From positions 28,282,837-28,346,836 of the forward strand of contig NC_058161.1 in assembly GCF_020080835.1 (NCBI RefSeq): DNA of 64,000 bases, in the 5' to 3' direction. The translations under genes and the position numbers were made by a program. Shown here piece by piece: positions 37,674-49,173 of this stretch (within the stretch, counting starts at the first letter, position 1; each line of letters starts with the position of its first letter). The stretch is from Cotesia glomerata. Its lineage: Eukaryota; Arthropoda; Insecta; Hymenoptera; Braconidae. Below the pieces are notes generated by a model that was not told where the DNA came from, ran no database searches, and saw nothing but the letters and a program-made list of their open reading frames with translations.

Positions 37674-37877
37674 ATTTTCGAAATTGCATCATTTATACGC
37701 AGAGGTATAGAGAGATGGTAAAGTTAGTATGAAATCTTCCATACCACTCGAGTGATGCAAATAATTTCATACTATAGTATATAACTTCATACTATAGTAT
37801 ATAACTTCACATATAAAAGTTATATAACTTCACGATCTTTCTATACCTTTGCGTGTAAATGTTGCGATTTCGAAAAT
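37674..37877. mobile_element. Foldback MITE of about 204 bp
   Basis: ATTTTCGAAATTGCATCATT at the left end and its reverse at the right (ending CGATTTCGAAAAT) form inverted ends of about 45 bp that also contain ACGCAGAGGTATAGAGAGAT. The middle is CATACTATAGTATATAACTT words. It is present only next to the right arm. Confidence 0.65.
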
Positions 37878-38941
37878 TCATTGCTTAAAAACAATGTGGT
37901 GAATTGATCTGAAATTTTGGTGGTAAATCATTAATATAATTATCTTTCAATAAAAATCATAATTTTCTTGAAATATGTCTTGCAGGATCCAACTACGTTA
38001 AATTATTAAAATGTGATGAAAATTTCGATTTTGATTCCCCCTGAACGCTATATAGTTAATGCAGATAATGAAATTATCAATTCAAAAAAAAAAGATATTG
38101 ATTTCTTTCTTAAATAAATTAATTTTTATTAATTCAAATTCGATGAAAATTTTTTTTTTTGATTCAACATAAATAAAAAATTGCTAGAGATTAACTTTGA
38201 GACATGAGCCACCAATAATGATTGTTTGGAAGGATTAGACATTGTTAATAATCTACAATTGTTAACGATGTAGCCGAAAGAGCGCTTCGATGAACTCAAA
38301 AATACATCAACAATTTAACGCATAAAAAGAACAAAAACAATATTTAGTGCAAATTATTCATGAAAACAAAACAAATAAAGTCATAAATACTTATCATAAT
38401 GCGACTAAAAATTGCTTAACAAATAAATGTGAATAGAGACAGAAAAAATACAAATAAGCGGCAATATTATTAAAAATGTATTCAATACATCGTATTGTTA
38501 ACGTTACTGTAACTATTAATCATTTTGATAAAATTTTTGGAACATTTATAGATAAAATAAATGATTATAAGACAAAAAAACTTTATAGCAAGACTGCAAA
38601 ACTATGATAATAACTATAAACACAACTTTAACCACAAATAACTTCTAAAGGAATGATTTTATCGAAAAATTATAAGAGAACTTTTTTGTAGAGCATTCAA
38701 TTTCTCATCAGAATATGCACTGATCATAATCGTGGTGACATTTTTTTTGAAGAAAAAAAAATAATTGCAAAAAGTTCCAAATTCCCATGTTATTTAAATG
38801 GGAAATGTAACTCGACTTCGGCACGGTTCAATTTGGTAATTAAGAGCTTATTTGGGTAAGATATTTTTTTTTAGGTCAAGAACTAAAAATCCAGGGGGCG
38901 ATCGCGAAAAAAAAGTCAACTTGGGAAATAACGGACACCCT
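37878..38941 (-). repeat. Inverted duplication arm A3 (right)
   Basis: Reverse complement of 33817-34868. It ends at 38941 with GGACACCCT, then TAGACTGTAGTGTATACTAT, which resembles the base of the hairpin at the other end of the pair. Confidence 0.85.
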
Positions 38942-38985
38942 AGACTGTAGTGTATACTATTTTTCTTTATAGCCGGTCGAAAGTA

Positions 38986-40543
38986 GGGGAACCTGGGGCA
39001 CAAAGGTCCCCTGGGGCACGACGACCCCTAAAAATTAGGGAAAAATTTTTTTTTTAATTTCCCTTAAGTTACGACCTCTGTAATGTTTTTATGATATTTT
39101 GTGATATTTTTATGATATTTTGGGCCAATATGTGATATGTGGGGCATAATGGACCACTCGAAAAAAAATTGTAACGAAAAAATTTTTTTTTTTAAATTGT
39201 GATAAATTTGTGGTAAAATGAATCAGAAAAAATTTAATTAAACTGAAAAATTTTACAAAAATTTAGTCATACAGGGGAATAATGTTACACGACAGTCCCT
39301 GGCATAACGGCCCCTCTCATAAATTAGGTATAAATTTTTTTTCCATTTTCCGTCAAGTTATGACCTTTATGATGTTTTTATGATATTTCGGGCCAGTCTG
39401 TTATACGTGAGGCATAATGGATCACTCTAAAAAAATGACAAATTTAAAGAATTCATTATTTTAGGCCTTTTCAGGTCAATGAATCAGAATGAATTTAATT
39501 AAACTGAAAAATTTAATGAAAAGTTGAATTATATAGCTTATAAAAATTGAAAACACAAATTTTTGAAATTAAAATAGTAATAATTATATTATTAATTATT
39601 GATCACGGTATCCTCTGCACCAGACAGAAACCTAATCTTGAAAATTTATTTGAATTCCTCCAAGAATGTCTTTTTTCTTTTTACGCAATTCATATTTCTA
39701 ATTTTGACTTGACAAAAATATAAAAATCCTGGTTTAAGATATTACGTATTTTAAAAGCCCAACCTGAAAACTCAACCTGTGATTTCAATCAATGTAAACT
39801 AATGTAACCAATTCATTGCTAAAGAACATGTATATTTTCTCTTGTACGTGGGTTCAAAACCTTTGAGTGCAATAAAAGAAATTAATTATATTTTTAACTA
39901 TTATCTATTTAAAACTAATTAACAGCTTAAAAATGAAATTTATAATAATTTTTTAAGACATTAACAAAATTAAACTTTGAATAAAGCATGAAATATAAAT
40001 GTTCGATGATTAGGAAATCACATCGAGATATTTTAATGAATATACGATTATTCGTAATGATCACAGACATATTCGTCAGAATAATCTTCGTCAATACCTG
40101 CGCAAAAATCATAAGACCATTTATTACAATTTTTACATTGAATCCATGACTCTGAGGACTCTGAGGAAATTCCATAGCAATAAAGACAATGGCAATCATC
40201 ATTTTTATGTTTTAAATGTTTTTTTTTTCAAATTTTTGATTTTGATTTTGTTTTATTTTGTTTAATTAAAGTCTTTTTTTTTTTGCTTCATGTTGATTTT
40301 TTTTTCTGCGAGTTCTCGGTGATACTCAAGACTCGTAAGAATCGTGGTTTTCCCTCGACGCCGTTTTCTGGGAGGAGAATCTCTAGATTTTGATGGTAAT
40401 AGCTTTAGTAAAAAAAAATTTTTTGATTTTTTGCGAATTTTCGACTGATTTGTTCGAAATAGATGGAAAATAAATAAATTTGATGGTTAAAAGCCACAAA
40501 ATGAAAAAATTGGCTTAAGGGGGCCGTCGTGCCCCAGGCTCCC
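38986..40543 (-). mobile_element. Degenerate pogo-like DNA transposon
   Basis: The inverted ends GGGGAACCTGGGGCAC and GTGCCCCAGGCTCCC are flanked by TA on both sides (38984-38985 and 40544-40545). TCCCCTGGGGCACGACG lies just inside. The only coding trace is the C-terminal end of a transposase on the minus strand (separate entry). The element has lost its catalytic region and is not autonomous. Confidence 0.7.
40048..40415 (-). pseudogene. C-terminal remnant of a pogo/Tigger-type transposase
   Basis: Minus-strand translation in two frames. The first part reads SPPRKRRRGKTTILTSLEYH then RELAEKK, the basic RKRGKT-ILTS tail familiar from insect pogo/Tigger transposases. After a stop at 40266-40268 and a frame change, the second part holds a zinc-finger-like tail: CHCLYC, then WIQCKNCNKWSYDFCAGID and EYVCDHY. 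It ends at a TAA at 40048-40050. The Cys/His/Trp spacing is that of the PHD-like finger often found at the end of these transposases. The DDE domain is missing. It is a pseudogene by stop, frameshift and truncation. Confidence 0.65.
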
Positions 40544-40579
40544 TACGTAAAATATTTCATTTACTGTATCGAAAAAAAA

Positions 40580-40658
40580 TTGATGCCTGCCCCCGACATT
40601 TGCGGCACAAGCGAAGCGAGTGCTGCTGATCGGGGGAGGGGGGGGGGGCAGGCATCAA
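40580..40658. repeat. G/C-run hairpin
   Basis: TTGATGCCTGCCCCCGA pairs with the segment TCGGGGGAGG plus a G-run plus GCAGGCATCAA, around a loop containing GCGAAGCGAGTGC. Together with 33.7, 41.4 and 59.3 kb it forms a class of hairpins with GCGAAGC-type loops. Confidence 0.75.
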
Positions 40659-40659
40659 A

Positions 40660-41328
40660 TAAAAAAAAATTAATGTAAAATCAAATAAAAAATAATTAAA
40701 AAACATTTTTTTTTTAATTTTTAGATTAAATGAAACTGAAATTTCTTGAATTCAACAAACATAATAAAGATTATTCTCGGTTAAAAATGAAAAAAAAAAA
40801 CGAGCATATTATCTGAAAATTAACAATAATTAATAAAAATCAAATTAAATTGTTGTTACTGCGTACATTTTTCTAAATAATTCATTAATTAAATAAAGTT
40901 GATCCATTTTACATACGTCACTGTCAAACTGAATCTCAGTACAGTACAACCTGGTTATAAGTTACATCGGCTGATCTACTCACTCTTACGACAGTTATAT
41001 TTTTATCTATATCTCTATCTATATATGAAATATTTCATGTAAGTAGAAAAAAGAAAGAAATATAACCAAGTTGTACTGTACCATCAATCGTAAATGATCA
41101 ACGTAAACAAAACATAGTTAGTAACAAATGACTAATGTCAGTCGCGATAGCAAAAGCATTTGCTCCCGCTGTTATAGAAGGCGAATGTGTAGCTTAATCA
41201 ATCCACGAATTTTTAACTTTCTGCCGTGAAATAGGTGCAAAAGATGCGTACTTTCGACCGAGGTATAAAGAAAAATTATTTAAATGTAATGATAAAAATA
41301 ATTTTGCACATTTTGAGATGACCAAAAA
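40660..41328. other. AT-rich stretch, no gene seen
   Basis: No gene. At 41252-41282 the segment ACTTTCGACCGAGGTATAAAG is the reverse of TTTCTTTATAGCCGGTCGAA at 38961-38981. The two may be the ends of a larger element that the pogo-like insertion split. Confidence 0.5.
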
Positions 41329-41545
41329 TAGTATATTACACACCTAGGGAAGTAAAGTAAGAAATGTCTCAGATCACATGTAATTGTCGGCCGAGGCGAA
41401 GCCGAGGTTGACAAACATGTGATCTGAGGCTTTCTTATTTACTTCCCGTGGAGTGTATACTATTTTTTTGCTCGACGAAGGCAGAAAGCGGCACTTTCGT
41501 TTAGCGCAGCGGGCCGAAAGTTGACGCTTTCTGCCCGTCGAGCAA
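41329..41545. mobile_element. Bipartite hairpin element, copy 1
   Basis: Two adjoining hairpins. The first (41329-41463) pairs TAGTATATTACACACCTAGG and GGAAGTAAAGTAAGAAATG with the mirrored TTTCTTATTTACTTCCCGTG, around the loop CCGAGGCGAAGCCGAGG. The second (41470-41543) starts GCTCGACGAAGGCAGAAAGC and ends GCTTTCTGCCCGTCGAGC. The same pair occurs in reverse order at 59175-59390, so the two hairpins form one mobile unit. Confidence 0.75.
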
Positions 41546-41613
41546 AAAAATTATTTTCGTTAAAGAAAAAATTTTTATCACATCTCTGACTATGCAAGTC
41601 TGATCAGATCTAT

Positions 41614-42150
41614 CCCGGAAAAAAATGATCAGACCTGACCATGCCTGTTCATGTATGATCAGGCCTGAAATTAGACATGGTCATGCCTGCTCATGTCGGA
41701 AGCGTCAAATACGCTCAGGCCTGTTCATGTTTGATCAGACATGTTCATGTCTGAAGGGTTAAATACGCTCAGGTCTGATCATGCCTGTTCATGTTTGATC
41801 AGACATGTTCATGTCTGAAGGGTTAAATACGCTCAGGTCTGATCAGGCCTGTTCATGTCTGAAGGGTTAAATACGCTCAGGTCTGATCATGCCTGTTCAT
41901 GTTTGATCAAACATGTTCATGTCTGAAGGGTTAAATACGCTCAGGTCTGATCAGGCCTGTTCATGTCTGAAGGGTTAAATACGCTCATGTCTGATCAGGC
42001 CTGTCCATGCCTGTTCATGTCTGAAGCGTTAAATACGCTCAGGCCTAATCATGCCTGTTCATGTCTGTTCATGACTGTCCATGTCCGTTCATCCCTGTTC
42101 ATGTCTGTTCATGACTGTCCATGTCCGTTCATCCTTGTTCATGTCTGAAG
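41614..42150 (+). repeat. TTCATG/TGATCA word array with CCCGG start
   Basis: It starts CCCGGAAAAAAATGATCAG. Inside, the mark TTAAATACGCTCAGG recurs at about 41761, 41825, 41869, 41932, 41976 and 42031, with spacings of 64, 44, 63, 44 and 55 bp, an alternating two-unit repeat. The right end is not clear. No protein; the open frame at 41963-42148 is translated array. Confidence 0.75.
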
Positions 42151-43236
42151 CGTTAAGCATTTAGCGTTTATGTCTGAAGCTAAGTTCCCCTTCTCCTCAT
42201 AGTATGGACTATACATTGAAACTGCAATTTTTACTGTTTGAAACTGTAATTTTTTAAGATGAGAAAGTCGTTATTTACTATAGTAACAGCTGCTAATCAC
42301 TTATTTTCAATATTAAATTATATGTTGTAACTTTTACATTTTCTATATTAAGTTCTGTAATATTTATATTTTTGCCACCCCGATGTCCGCTTTATTGTTT
42401 GAAACTATAAAAATTAACTGGAATCCGAGTGAATTTCACAGTTTACTTTTTTCCGTATACGATAATGATACCGAAGTTATACTGCAATTTTGCCGCGTTT
42501 ATACGGACATAATTAAAAAATAGCTGAAATTTAGTATTTTTTGTTCATTGCTGCATTTAAAGTCATATTATAAAAAATGTGCAGATTATAAAATTTTCAT
42601 TTTTATTCCATTAATTCTTTTACGTTTTTCATTCTAATCAAAGAATCATTAGAAGTAAAGCATAGGGATTGGAGGATTTTTCAAGTTCGGTGGAGTAAAT
42701 AAGTGTACAGTAAATATGCGGCAGATTTACGGTTTTAATGTTGTTAATATACTGTAATTTTTCTATTGTATTGTCGTATTTTTTTGTAATAATTCGGCAA
42801 AAACTGACTAAAATAACTGAAGTATTACGGCAAACATACAGCTCTAATATCGTATAAATATCAAATCTTTGCAGCATTTCCAAAACTGCGAGGGCAGAGT
42901 TGAACAATTAAACAATTAAATTCAATTAAATTCAAGCCTATAAATTTCTATATAATCAGTTAAAAAATTAACTCAAAATTAAAAACATTGATCAATCCAA
43001 ACCTCATAAAATTTCCATTCAAATCCAATATCTCAATTTTTCTATTTTCCTTACCCCATTGTTATCCATTGAAACAACTCCGCCGTCCAATCGATTTCGT
43101 TTAATTGAATTTAAAAATTTCCCGTTAGCACCCTGTTCTCTCTAACCGCTAAATAAAACTCCATCAAGCTTGATTTTCAATCAAATTCCCGAGCAATCCT
43201 CCCCAAAAACTAATACTCACTTCCGAACTATTCCAG

Positions 43237-44396
43237 TTGTAATCAACGACGAGGAGAACGACATCGGAAACAACAGTGTCAAAAACGCTTTGGTGACAAT
43301 CAAAGACAAGGACCCAACCGTTCTGGGCAAAGTGATCGTAGTCCAGATAAACGGCTCAGACCCGAAAGCAGCTCTAGACAAAATCTGCGCAGCCTGGGAC
43401 CCAGCAGTTCGCGATGGAGGTCCAGGTGTCCCAGACTTGGTCCTGGATGTAACAAGGGGAGGCTACGGCGCAGAGACAGTTTGTTCTTTCACAGCAGCAG
43501 TGGGGATTCCAACATTCTCCGCCCAGTTTGGTCAGAAGAACGACCTGCGACCCTGGCTGGACTTAAGCCCCGATCAGCAGAGTTACCTGGTCCAGATCAT
43601 GCCTCCAGCAGATTTGATACCAGAAGCAATTCGGCAACTTTGTTCCAACATGAACATCACCAACGCTGCAATAATCTTCGACAACGGCTTCGTTATGGAC
43701 CACAAGTACAAGAGTCTTCTCCTGAATATTCCAACCCGGCACGTAATCGTTCGTGCTAAGACCACCGACAAGGAAGTCAACAATCAGTTGCAAAGACTCC
43801 GGGACCTAGATATCGTAAACTTCTTCCTTCTGGGAAACGAAAACACCTTGATTAAGTACCTGGACATCGCTGACATGAAAAACTTCACTGGTCGGAAATT
43901 CGGCTGGTACGCTCTGACTATGTCTGAACAGCCAGAACTCAAGTGCAACAACAAGAACATCTCTCTTCTGCTCTTCGAACCAAAATTGACATCTTCCAAT
44001 CAACAACATCTCAGTTCCCTGACCAACCAAGGAATCATCCAGAAACCGTATCTAGCCTCCGCGTTCTACTACGACCTGGTCCGAGTTGGAGTCAGTGCTA
44101 TGAAATCAGCAATAAAGGAAAATGCTTGGCCAAATGCTCCTTCTCATATTACTTGCGATCAATACAACCGGAACAACACGCCATCGCGAGATGGATTCAA
44201 TCTACTGAAGTGGTTGATAGACGCAACCACAACCGGATTTGAACCCACTTTTGCAGGGTTTGCTTGGGATAAACGGAATGGCGAACATCATGCGTCTTTT
44301 GATATGGACATCAACATGAAGGTCATTGACAACGGGAATGTTATCTCTACTACTCCGATGGGATCATGGAGCGCCAACGTTGACTCGCCTTTGAAT
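43237..44396 (+). CDS. Ir25a: IR25a exon 2: amino-terminal domain
   Basis: Encodes residues 38-424, the whole extracellular amino-terminal (LIVBP-like) domain that distinguishes IR25a and IR8a from most IRs, which lack it. Recognisable IR25a segments are VLDVTRGGYGAETVCSFTAA, PTFSAQFGQKNDLRPWLDLS, MPPADLIPEAIRQLC and FVMDHKYKSLLLNIPTRHVI. Potential N-glycosylation sites include NIT, NFT and NIS. The acceptor is CTATTCCAG|TT at 43236 and completes the split Phe codon from exon 1. The donor is AAT|GTAAGT at 44397, phase 0. The open frame continues to 44561, but the residues after AAT (VSLLDRVNDH) are intronic. GC content is far above its surroundings. No stops or frameshifts, so it looks functional. 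Confidence 0.93.
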
Positions 44397-44942
44397 GTAA
44401 GTCTTTTGGATAGAGTTAATGATCATCAAGGCACTGTTAAAGTCTATCATCTAGAGCCAAATGTTGAGCCGCTTTTTAGAAAAATTGTTAGAAAGCTGCT
44501 TATCGCTAATCAATTGGTTTCAATTGTCATTACAAGCAATTATTCACAGTATGTTTTTTAGAATCAGTGATGTTATTGAGACACTGTGGATATTTTTCCA
44601 GGCATGGATGCGATATTCAATATAGGGACTTTTGGAGGTATGGATATAATTATACATCCGAGCCTGGAAGAATTTCGATGTTAAAGTATTGTATCCGTGC
44701 TTGTAAAAATATCCAAGTGACTTAGTAGACACTTTATATTAGAATAGATAACCCTTTGCATGGTTATTTTAATTTCGACTAGGAAAAAATAATTTTAAAA
44801 ATTAAAGGGAAATTTATCGCTTGAGGAGCTTACTATCAAAACGTGATTTATCAAAAAGTAGAAAAATTCGGTTTCTAGTCTTTAAATCGCATCTTTTCTT
44901 TAATATACATTCAAAGTTATTTTTGAAGAAATGAATTATACA

Positions 44943-45640
44943 CACAGAAAAAAATAAATAGTAAATACAACATGATGCAGTCTTAGTAAATAAACATGAT
45001 GAAATCATGTTGCAGTCACATGATTTGTCATATTTCGGCTACATGACAATCATGTTGCGGTAGCATGAGAAAAATCATGTGGCAGCAACATGATTTTCAT
45101 GTAGTCTTAATAGCACAAATTAAGCTGCAACAACTAAATATTTATACTTCAGAAAGATTATTTATTATAAAGTAACTAGGTTTTTTAGGATTTATAATAT
45201 TGCAGATGAAAATAAGAGTAAATTATCGAATTATACAATTTGTGAACTATATCTTTGTTTATTCAAATTATATACAATTTTTATTGCCAATAGCTTTGGT
45301 TTGTGATAAAAATATTTAAATTATTATTAATTGTTATTATTTTCAAATTAAGTGTCTTGTTACAACATAATTAAAGCCTTTTTTTTATCGATAGACAAGG
45401 TACAATTGGAGGTAAAAAATTAAGGTTCCTTACACAACTAGCGTGACTATTTATCGCAACATGATTGTCATGTAGCCGAAACATGAAAATCATGTTGCTG
45501 CCACATGATTTTTTTCAGGCTACCGCAACATGATTGTCATGTAGCCGAAACATGACAAATCATGTATCTGCAACATGATTTCATCATGTTTATTTACCAA
45601 GACTGCATCATGTTGCATTTACTATTTATTTTTTTCCGTG
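44943..45640. mobile_element. CACGG-ended element with CATGAT words
   Basis: The inverted ends CACAGAAAAAAATAAATAG (left) and, reversed, CACGGAAAAAAATAAATAG (right) extend about 170 bp. CA flanks both sides (44941-44942 and 45641-45642). The subterminal region is filled with ATCATGTTGC and GCTACATGACAATCATG words in both orientations. No protein. Confidence 0.75.
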
Positions 45641-45832
45641 CACAGTACAAAATTTTGCGTCATTACGTCAAAAAACTTAGTGTTAAAAATTTTTGTGTTA
45701 AATATTTTACACTTTTATGTGTAAATTTGACATTTATTCTGTTAAATCAACACAAAAAAGTGTTAAATATTTAACATAAAAAATTTTTAACACAAAATTT
45801 TTTGACGCAATGACACAAAATTTTTTACTATG
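45641..45832. mobile_element. Foldback MITE of about 190 bp
   Basis: CACAGTACAAAATTTTGCG and TCATTACGTCAAAA at the left are mirrored by TTTTGACGCAATGACACAAA and ATTTTTTACTATG at the right. The middle consists of GTGTTAAAT words. It directly abuts the CACGG element. Confidence 0.65.
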
Positions 45833-46138
45833 CATTTGAAATATTTTGTTCAATCAAAATGTAATCTGCCCATCAATATGTATAAATAAAATAATCTTTT
45901 GTCCTTTACAACCAATCACACGCTTCGACAAATCATTTTTTGAATAAACGACAGTTAGTTTTTCATTTGGAAATTATTAACGAACATACACGCATAAATA
46001 AATTTATATCAAATAAATATAATTAAAATATATTTAGAATCCAAGATTTTATAAGTCCTGAAACGATACAATCAAACACGTATTTTGTCCCTGGATTTCA
46101 TTATAAAGGTGTTGGGTCCATATTTTAAATAATTATTG

Positions 46139-46577
46139 AAAAGAATAATATAATAATAATAATTTCGGATTTAAATGCACTGAGAGAAAAATTTAGTTCT
46201 CTGAACTAGGAAAATCTAGTTACATAGCATCACCACTATTTAATTGAACTTTTCATACCTAATAAAATTATTTCTTACATTGAACCTTAATACATAGTTA
46301 CTTATACTATTTTTAGTTAAATATAGGCTTAATAGTCGTCTTAATTAACTTTAACTTAAAAAACAGAAGAAATAATTCGGACAGCCCGGGCCGGGAACCG
46401 AACTCAGAACTTTTGGTTACGCACCAAGGGCTCTTTCAATTAAGCTATCTGAGACATCATTCGTAATAACCATTCAGTTACATAACTTTTTTTTCAACAC
46501 GATAACAGAACAAATATAATCCATATAACTATTTATCAATAGTTACTTTAACAAATGCGTAGTTCGAATAAATTAAA
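46139..46577. repeat. Duplicate of block 9177-9614 (with SINE head 46382-46455)
   Basis: Nearly identical over its full length to 9177-9614, including the degenerate tRNA-like head on the minus strand, and again followed immediately by family R. Confidence 0.8.
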
Positions 46578-46584
46578 AAAAAAA

Positions 46585-47273
46585 ATTAGGAAAACGGTTG
46601 ACCCTGAAGGCTATCCCTGCAACTTCCCGCTAATTCCATACTTAGGCGCTTAAAATTTCACCAATGACGTTTTTGAGCTCTTGGAGGTCAAAAATAAAAT
46701 TTATGGGTTATTTTGAGCTCTCCGAGCTCAAAGAGATTACTTTCCTATGCTTTAAAGCTCTTCGAGCTCAAAAGTCTGATAGAGATTTAATAAGACACTA
46801 TTTTTTGAATTTTTAAACCGCAATAACTTTTGAATGAATAAACCGATTTTTACGTGGTTAGAAGCATTCGACGCAGTTTTTTAAGCCTCACGAAGAATCT
46901 TAAATTTTGAATTGATCGCGCTAGAAATTTTGGAGTTATTCCGAAAAAACACTTTTTTCGGTTATCTTTCGTTCACGATATCTCTCGAACGAATCAACCG
47001 ATTTTGACTGGACTGGTAGCGATCGACGTGGTTTTTTGAGGTTAAGAGCTGATTAGTTTTTGGAATTGAACCTTTAAGCCGTTTAAAAGTTATTCCAAAA
47101 AAACCACATTTGAAAAAAATTTTTTTTTTCGGTTTTTTTAAGATTTCTCAAAATCTATTGATCTGAATTTCTCCAAATAGCTTTTAAAATCTAAGTTTGG
47201 TCAAGCCCTTTCGAATGGCACCAACCGCGATGAAATCGGTCAAGCCGTTCAAAAGTTATAAGCGGTTCACATA

Positions 47274-47354
<81 letters not shown>
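46585..47354 (+). repeat. Family R repeat, copy 5, left part
   Basis: Same order as copy 2, up to the (CA)n tract at 47278-47354, where the R1-clade retrotransposon is inserted. The right part resumes at 48993-49173. Confidence 0.85.
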
Positions 47355-47356
<2 letters not shown>

Positions 47357-48977
47357 CCAGATGGAAGGGTGGAACGAAAGAGTATTGCCTGGTGGCGACC
47401 CTAGACATCAGAAACGCATTCAACTCCGCCAATTGGGAATGCATCATGCAGGCCCTCCAAGAGAAGAATGTACCAGAATACCTTCTTAAGATCGTAACAA
47501 GCTACTTTGAAAATAGGGTCTTGAAGTATGACACGAAGAACGGTCCGAGGGAGTATGATATTACTGGAGGTGTACCACAAGGTTCAGTCCTAGGCCCGCT
47601 CATGTGGAATATTATGTATGACGGTCTATTAAGACTAACTCTGCCAAGAAACGTCAAACTCGTAGCATATGCAGATGACGTAGCCATAGTGATTGTTGCC
47701 AAACACCTTGACGAGATAAACCATATGTTCGATCTCACTTTTTGGCGCGTTGGGCGGTGGAAGGACGCAGTGAACCCGCAACCGGCGCAACACAAGACTG
47801 AGGCAGTACTTATTACCAGCAGAAAAGTGGTAGAGATCATTAAGCTGAAAGTCGGCGAACAAGAAATCACATCACAACCTTATATCCGATATTTGGGAGT
47901 GATGCTTGATGCCCGACTCAACTTCAAGCAGCAAGTGGAACATATCAGTGCCAAAGCGTCAGTAGTGAGGGCTGGTCTCGCACGACTGATGCCGAACGTC
48001 GGAGGCCCAAAACAGAGCAGGAGGCTATTATTGTCATCAGTAGTCATATCGGTGCTCACTTACGGAATATCCATTTGGGCCGACGCATTAAAGACGCAAG
48101 AATCATGGAGAAAGGCTGGACCAGTATATCGACTGAGTGCCCTACGAGTAGCTAGTGCCTTTCGCACTATATCAGAAGAAGCAGTGTGCGTCATTGCTGG
48201 AACCCTACCTCTTAGAGTTCTAGCAGAGGAAAGGCGGACCCTTTACCAACGAAAAAGATCAACTGCACTGAGCCCTGAAGAACTTAGAATTGAAGAACGG
48301 CAGAAGAGCATAGGCCGATGGCAACTACAATGGGATGCTGCAGAGAAGGGTAGGTGGACGCACCGTCTCATACCTCGGATCGACATTTGGCTTAACCGGA
48401 ATCACGGTGAGGTCAATTACTATCTTACGCAGATGTTGTCGGGACATGGGTGTTTTCGAGAGTATCTACACCGCTTTAAGCACGATGACTCTTCGGAGTG
48501 CCCGTCCTGCCCAGGAGCTGCTGAAGACGCGGAGCACGTCTTCTTTGTATGTCCTCGTTTCGATCCACAGCGTGAAGAACTGGAGAGGATCCTGAACCAG
48601 AGAATACAACCAGATTCACTAGTAGAAGCAATGTTGTCATCAGAAGCTGCCTGGAACGCTACCAACACGTTTGCAACAGAAGTCCTTAAAGACTTGCGTT
48701 CCACCGAAAGAAAAAGAGCAAATAGCAGAAGATAGAAGGAAGGTAGTTAACACCTTAGCCACCAGGAGGAATAGCAGTAGCTAGATCCTCCCCTCACGAA
48801 GTAATGCCTGACGGCGGTTTCCATGAGGGATTAGAGGAAAGAAGAAAAGGGGTTTAGGGTTTAGTGGGTAGGGGCGTTAGCGTCGAGTTTTAGTATGACG
48901 CTGCGTCGAGTCGCCACATATCCAGACCGAACAGCTATGCCTGGAATCCGTAAGAAGGATTCCCCCCCCCTAAGATA

Positions 48978-48992
<15 letters not shown>
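47355..48992 (+). mobile_element. R1-clade non-LTR retrotransposon, 5'-truncated, in (CA)n
   Basis: Begins abruptly after (CA)n with ACCAGATGGAAGGGTGGAAC and runs through the rest of ORF2 and a 3' untranslated region (48736-48970). It ends in CCCTAAGAT and an A-tract, after which (CA)n resumes. 5' truncation and an A-rich tail mark target-primed reverse transcription. Endonuclease, ORF1 and the first reverse transcriptase blocks are missing. Elements of the R1 clade such as Mino and Waldo are known to target AC or ACAY repeats, which fits this site. Confidence 0.85.
47356..48735 (+). CDS. Partial reverse transcriptase ORF2 (R1 clade)
   Basis: C-terminal part of a non-LTR retrotransposon polyprotein that reverse-transcribes its own RNA at the target site. 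In the open frame that runs in from the CA repeat (512 codons from 47197) the visible motifs are: motif A DIRNAFNSANW (residue 70 on), motif B TGGVPQGSVLGPL (123-135), the catalytic YADD (158-161) and YLGVMLD after it. A C-terminal CCHC zinc knuckle is C435-x2-C438-x8-H447-x4-C452. The frame is intact to TAG at 48733-48735 without stops, so the copy is young. The real protein starts upstream and is lost. The THTHTH stretch before residue 54 is translated microsatellite. R1-clade assignment rests on motif style, the CCHC end and the target. Confidence 0.88.
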
Positions 48993-49008
<16 letters not shown>

Positions 49009-49173
49009 CACACATACATACAGACACCGTAACAACCTCGCGGGGATAGTCAGGGAAGCTTCCTATGACCTTTAAACGTCGAGATCTGATGAAAACTCGA
49101 TTTTTGCAAAACGGGGTGAAAACAATAACTTCCCGATTTTTGAAAATCTTCGATTTTCTTAGCGGGAAGTTAA
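48993..49173 (+). repeat. Family R repeat, copy 5, right part
   Basis: (CA)n, ACAGACACCGTAACAACCTC, then the AACGTCGAGATCTGATGAAA block and the closing end TTAGCGGGAAGTT. It continues copy 5 after the R1 insertion. Confidence 0.85.

Larger units (their letters stand above)
24879..43236 (+). other. IR25a intron 1, transposon-filled
   Basis: Donor GTATGT at 24879, acceptor TTCCAG ending at 43236. Nearly all of it is mobile or duplicated DNA, annotated separately: the inverted duplication arms at 25255-38941, a Helitron-like element, pogo-like and TTAA elements, hairpin modules and a TGATCA/TTCATG array. 24900-25254 and 42190-43236 are AT-rich and hold no recognisable feature. Confidence 0.8.

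Noticed and set aside
25255..38941. Inverted duplication as a pure assembly or amplification artefact
   Set aside because: Arms differ by clean transposon insertions with target duplications and by point changes, which a simple fold-back artefact would not show; long-read confirmation is still needed.
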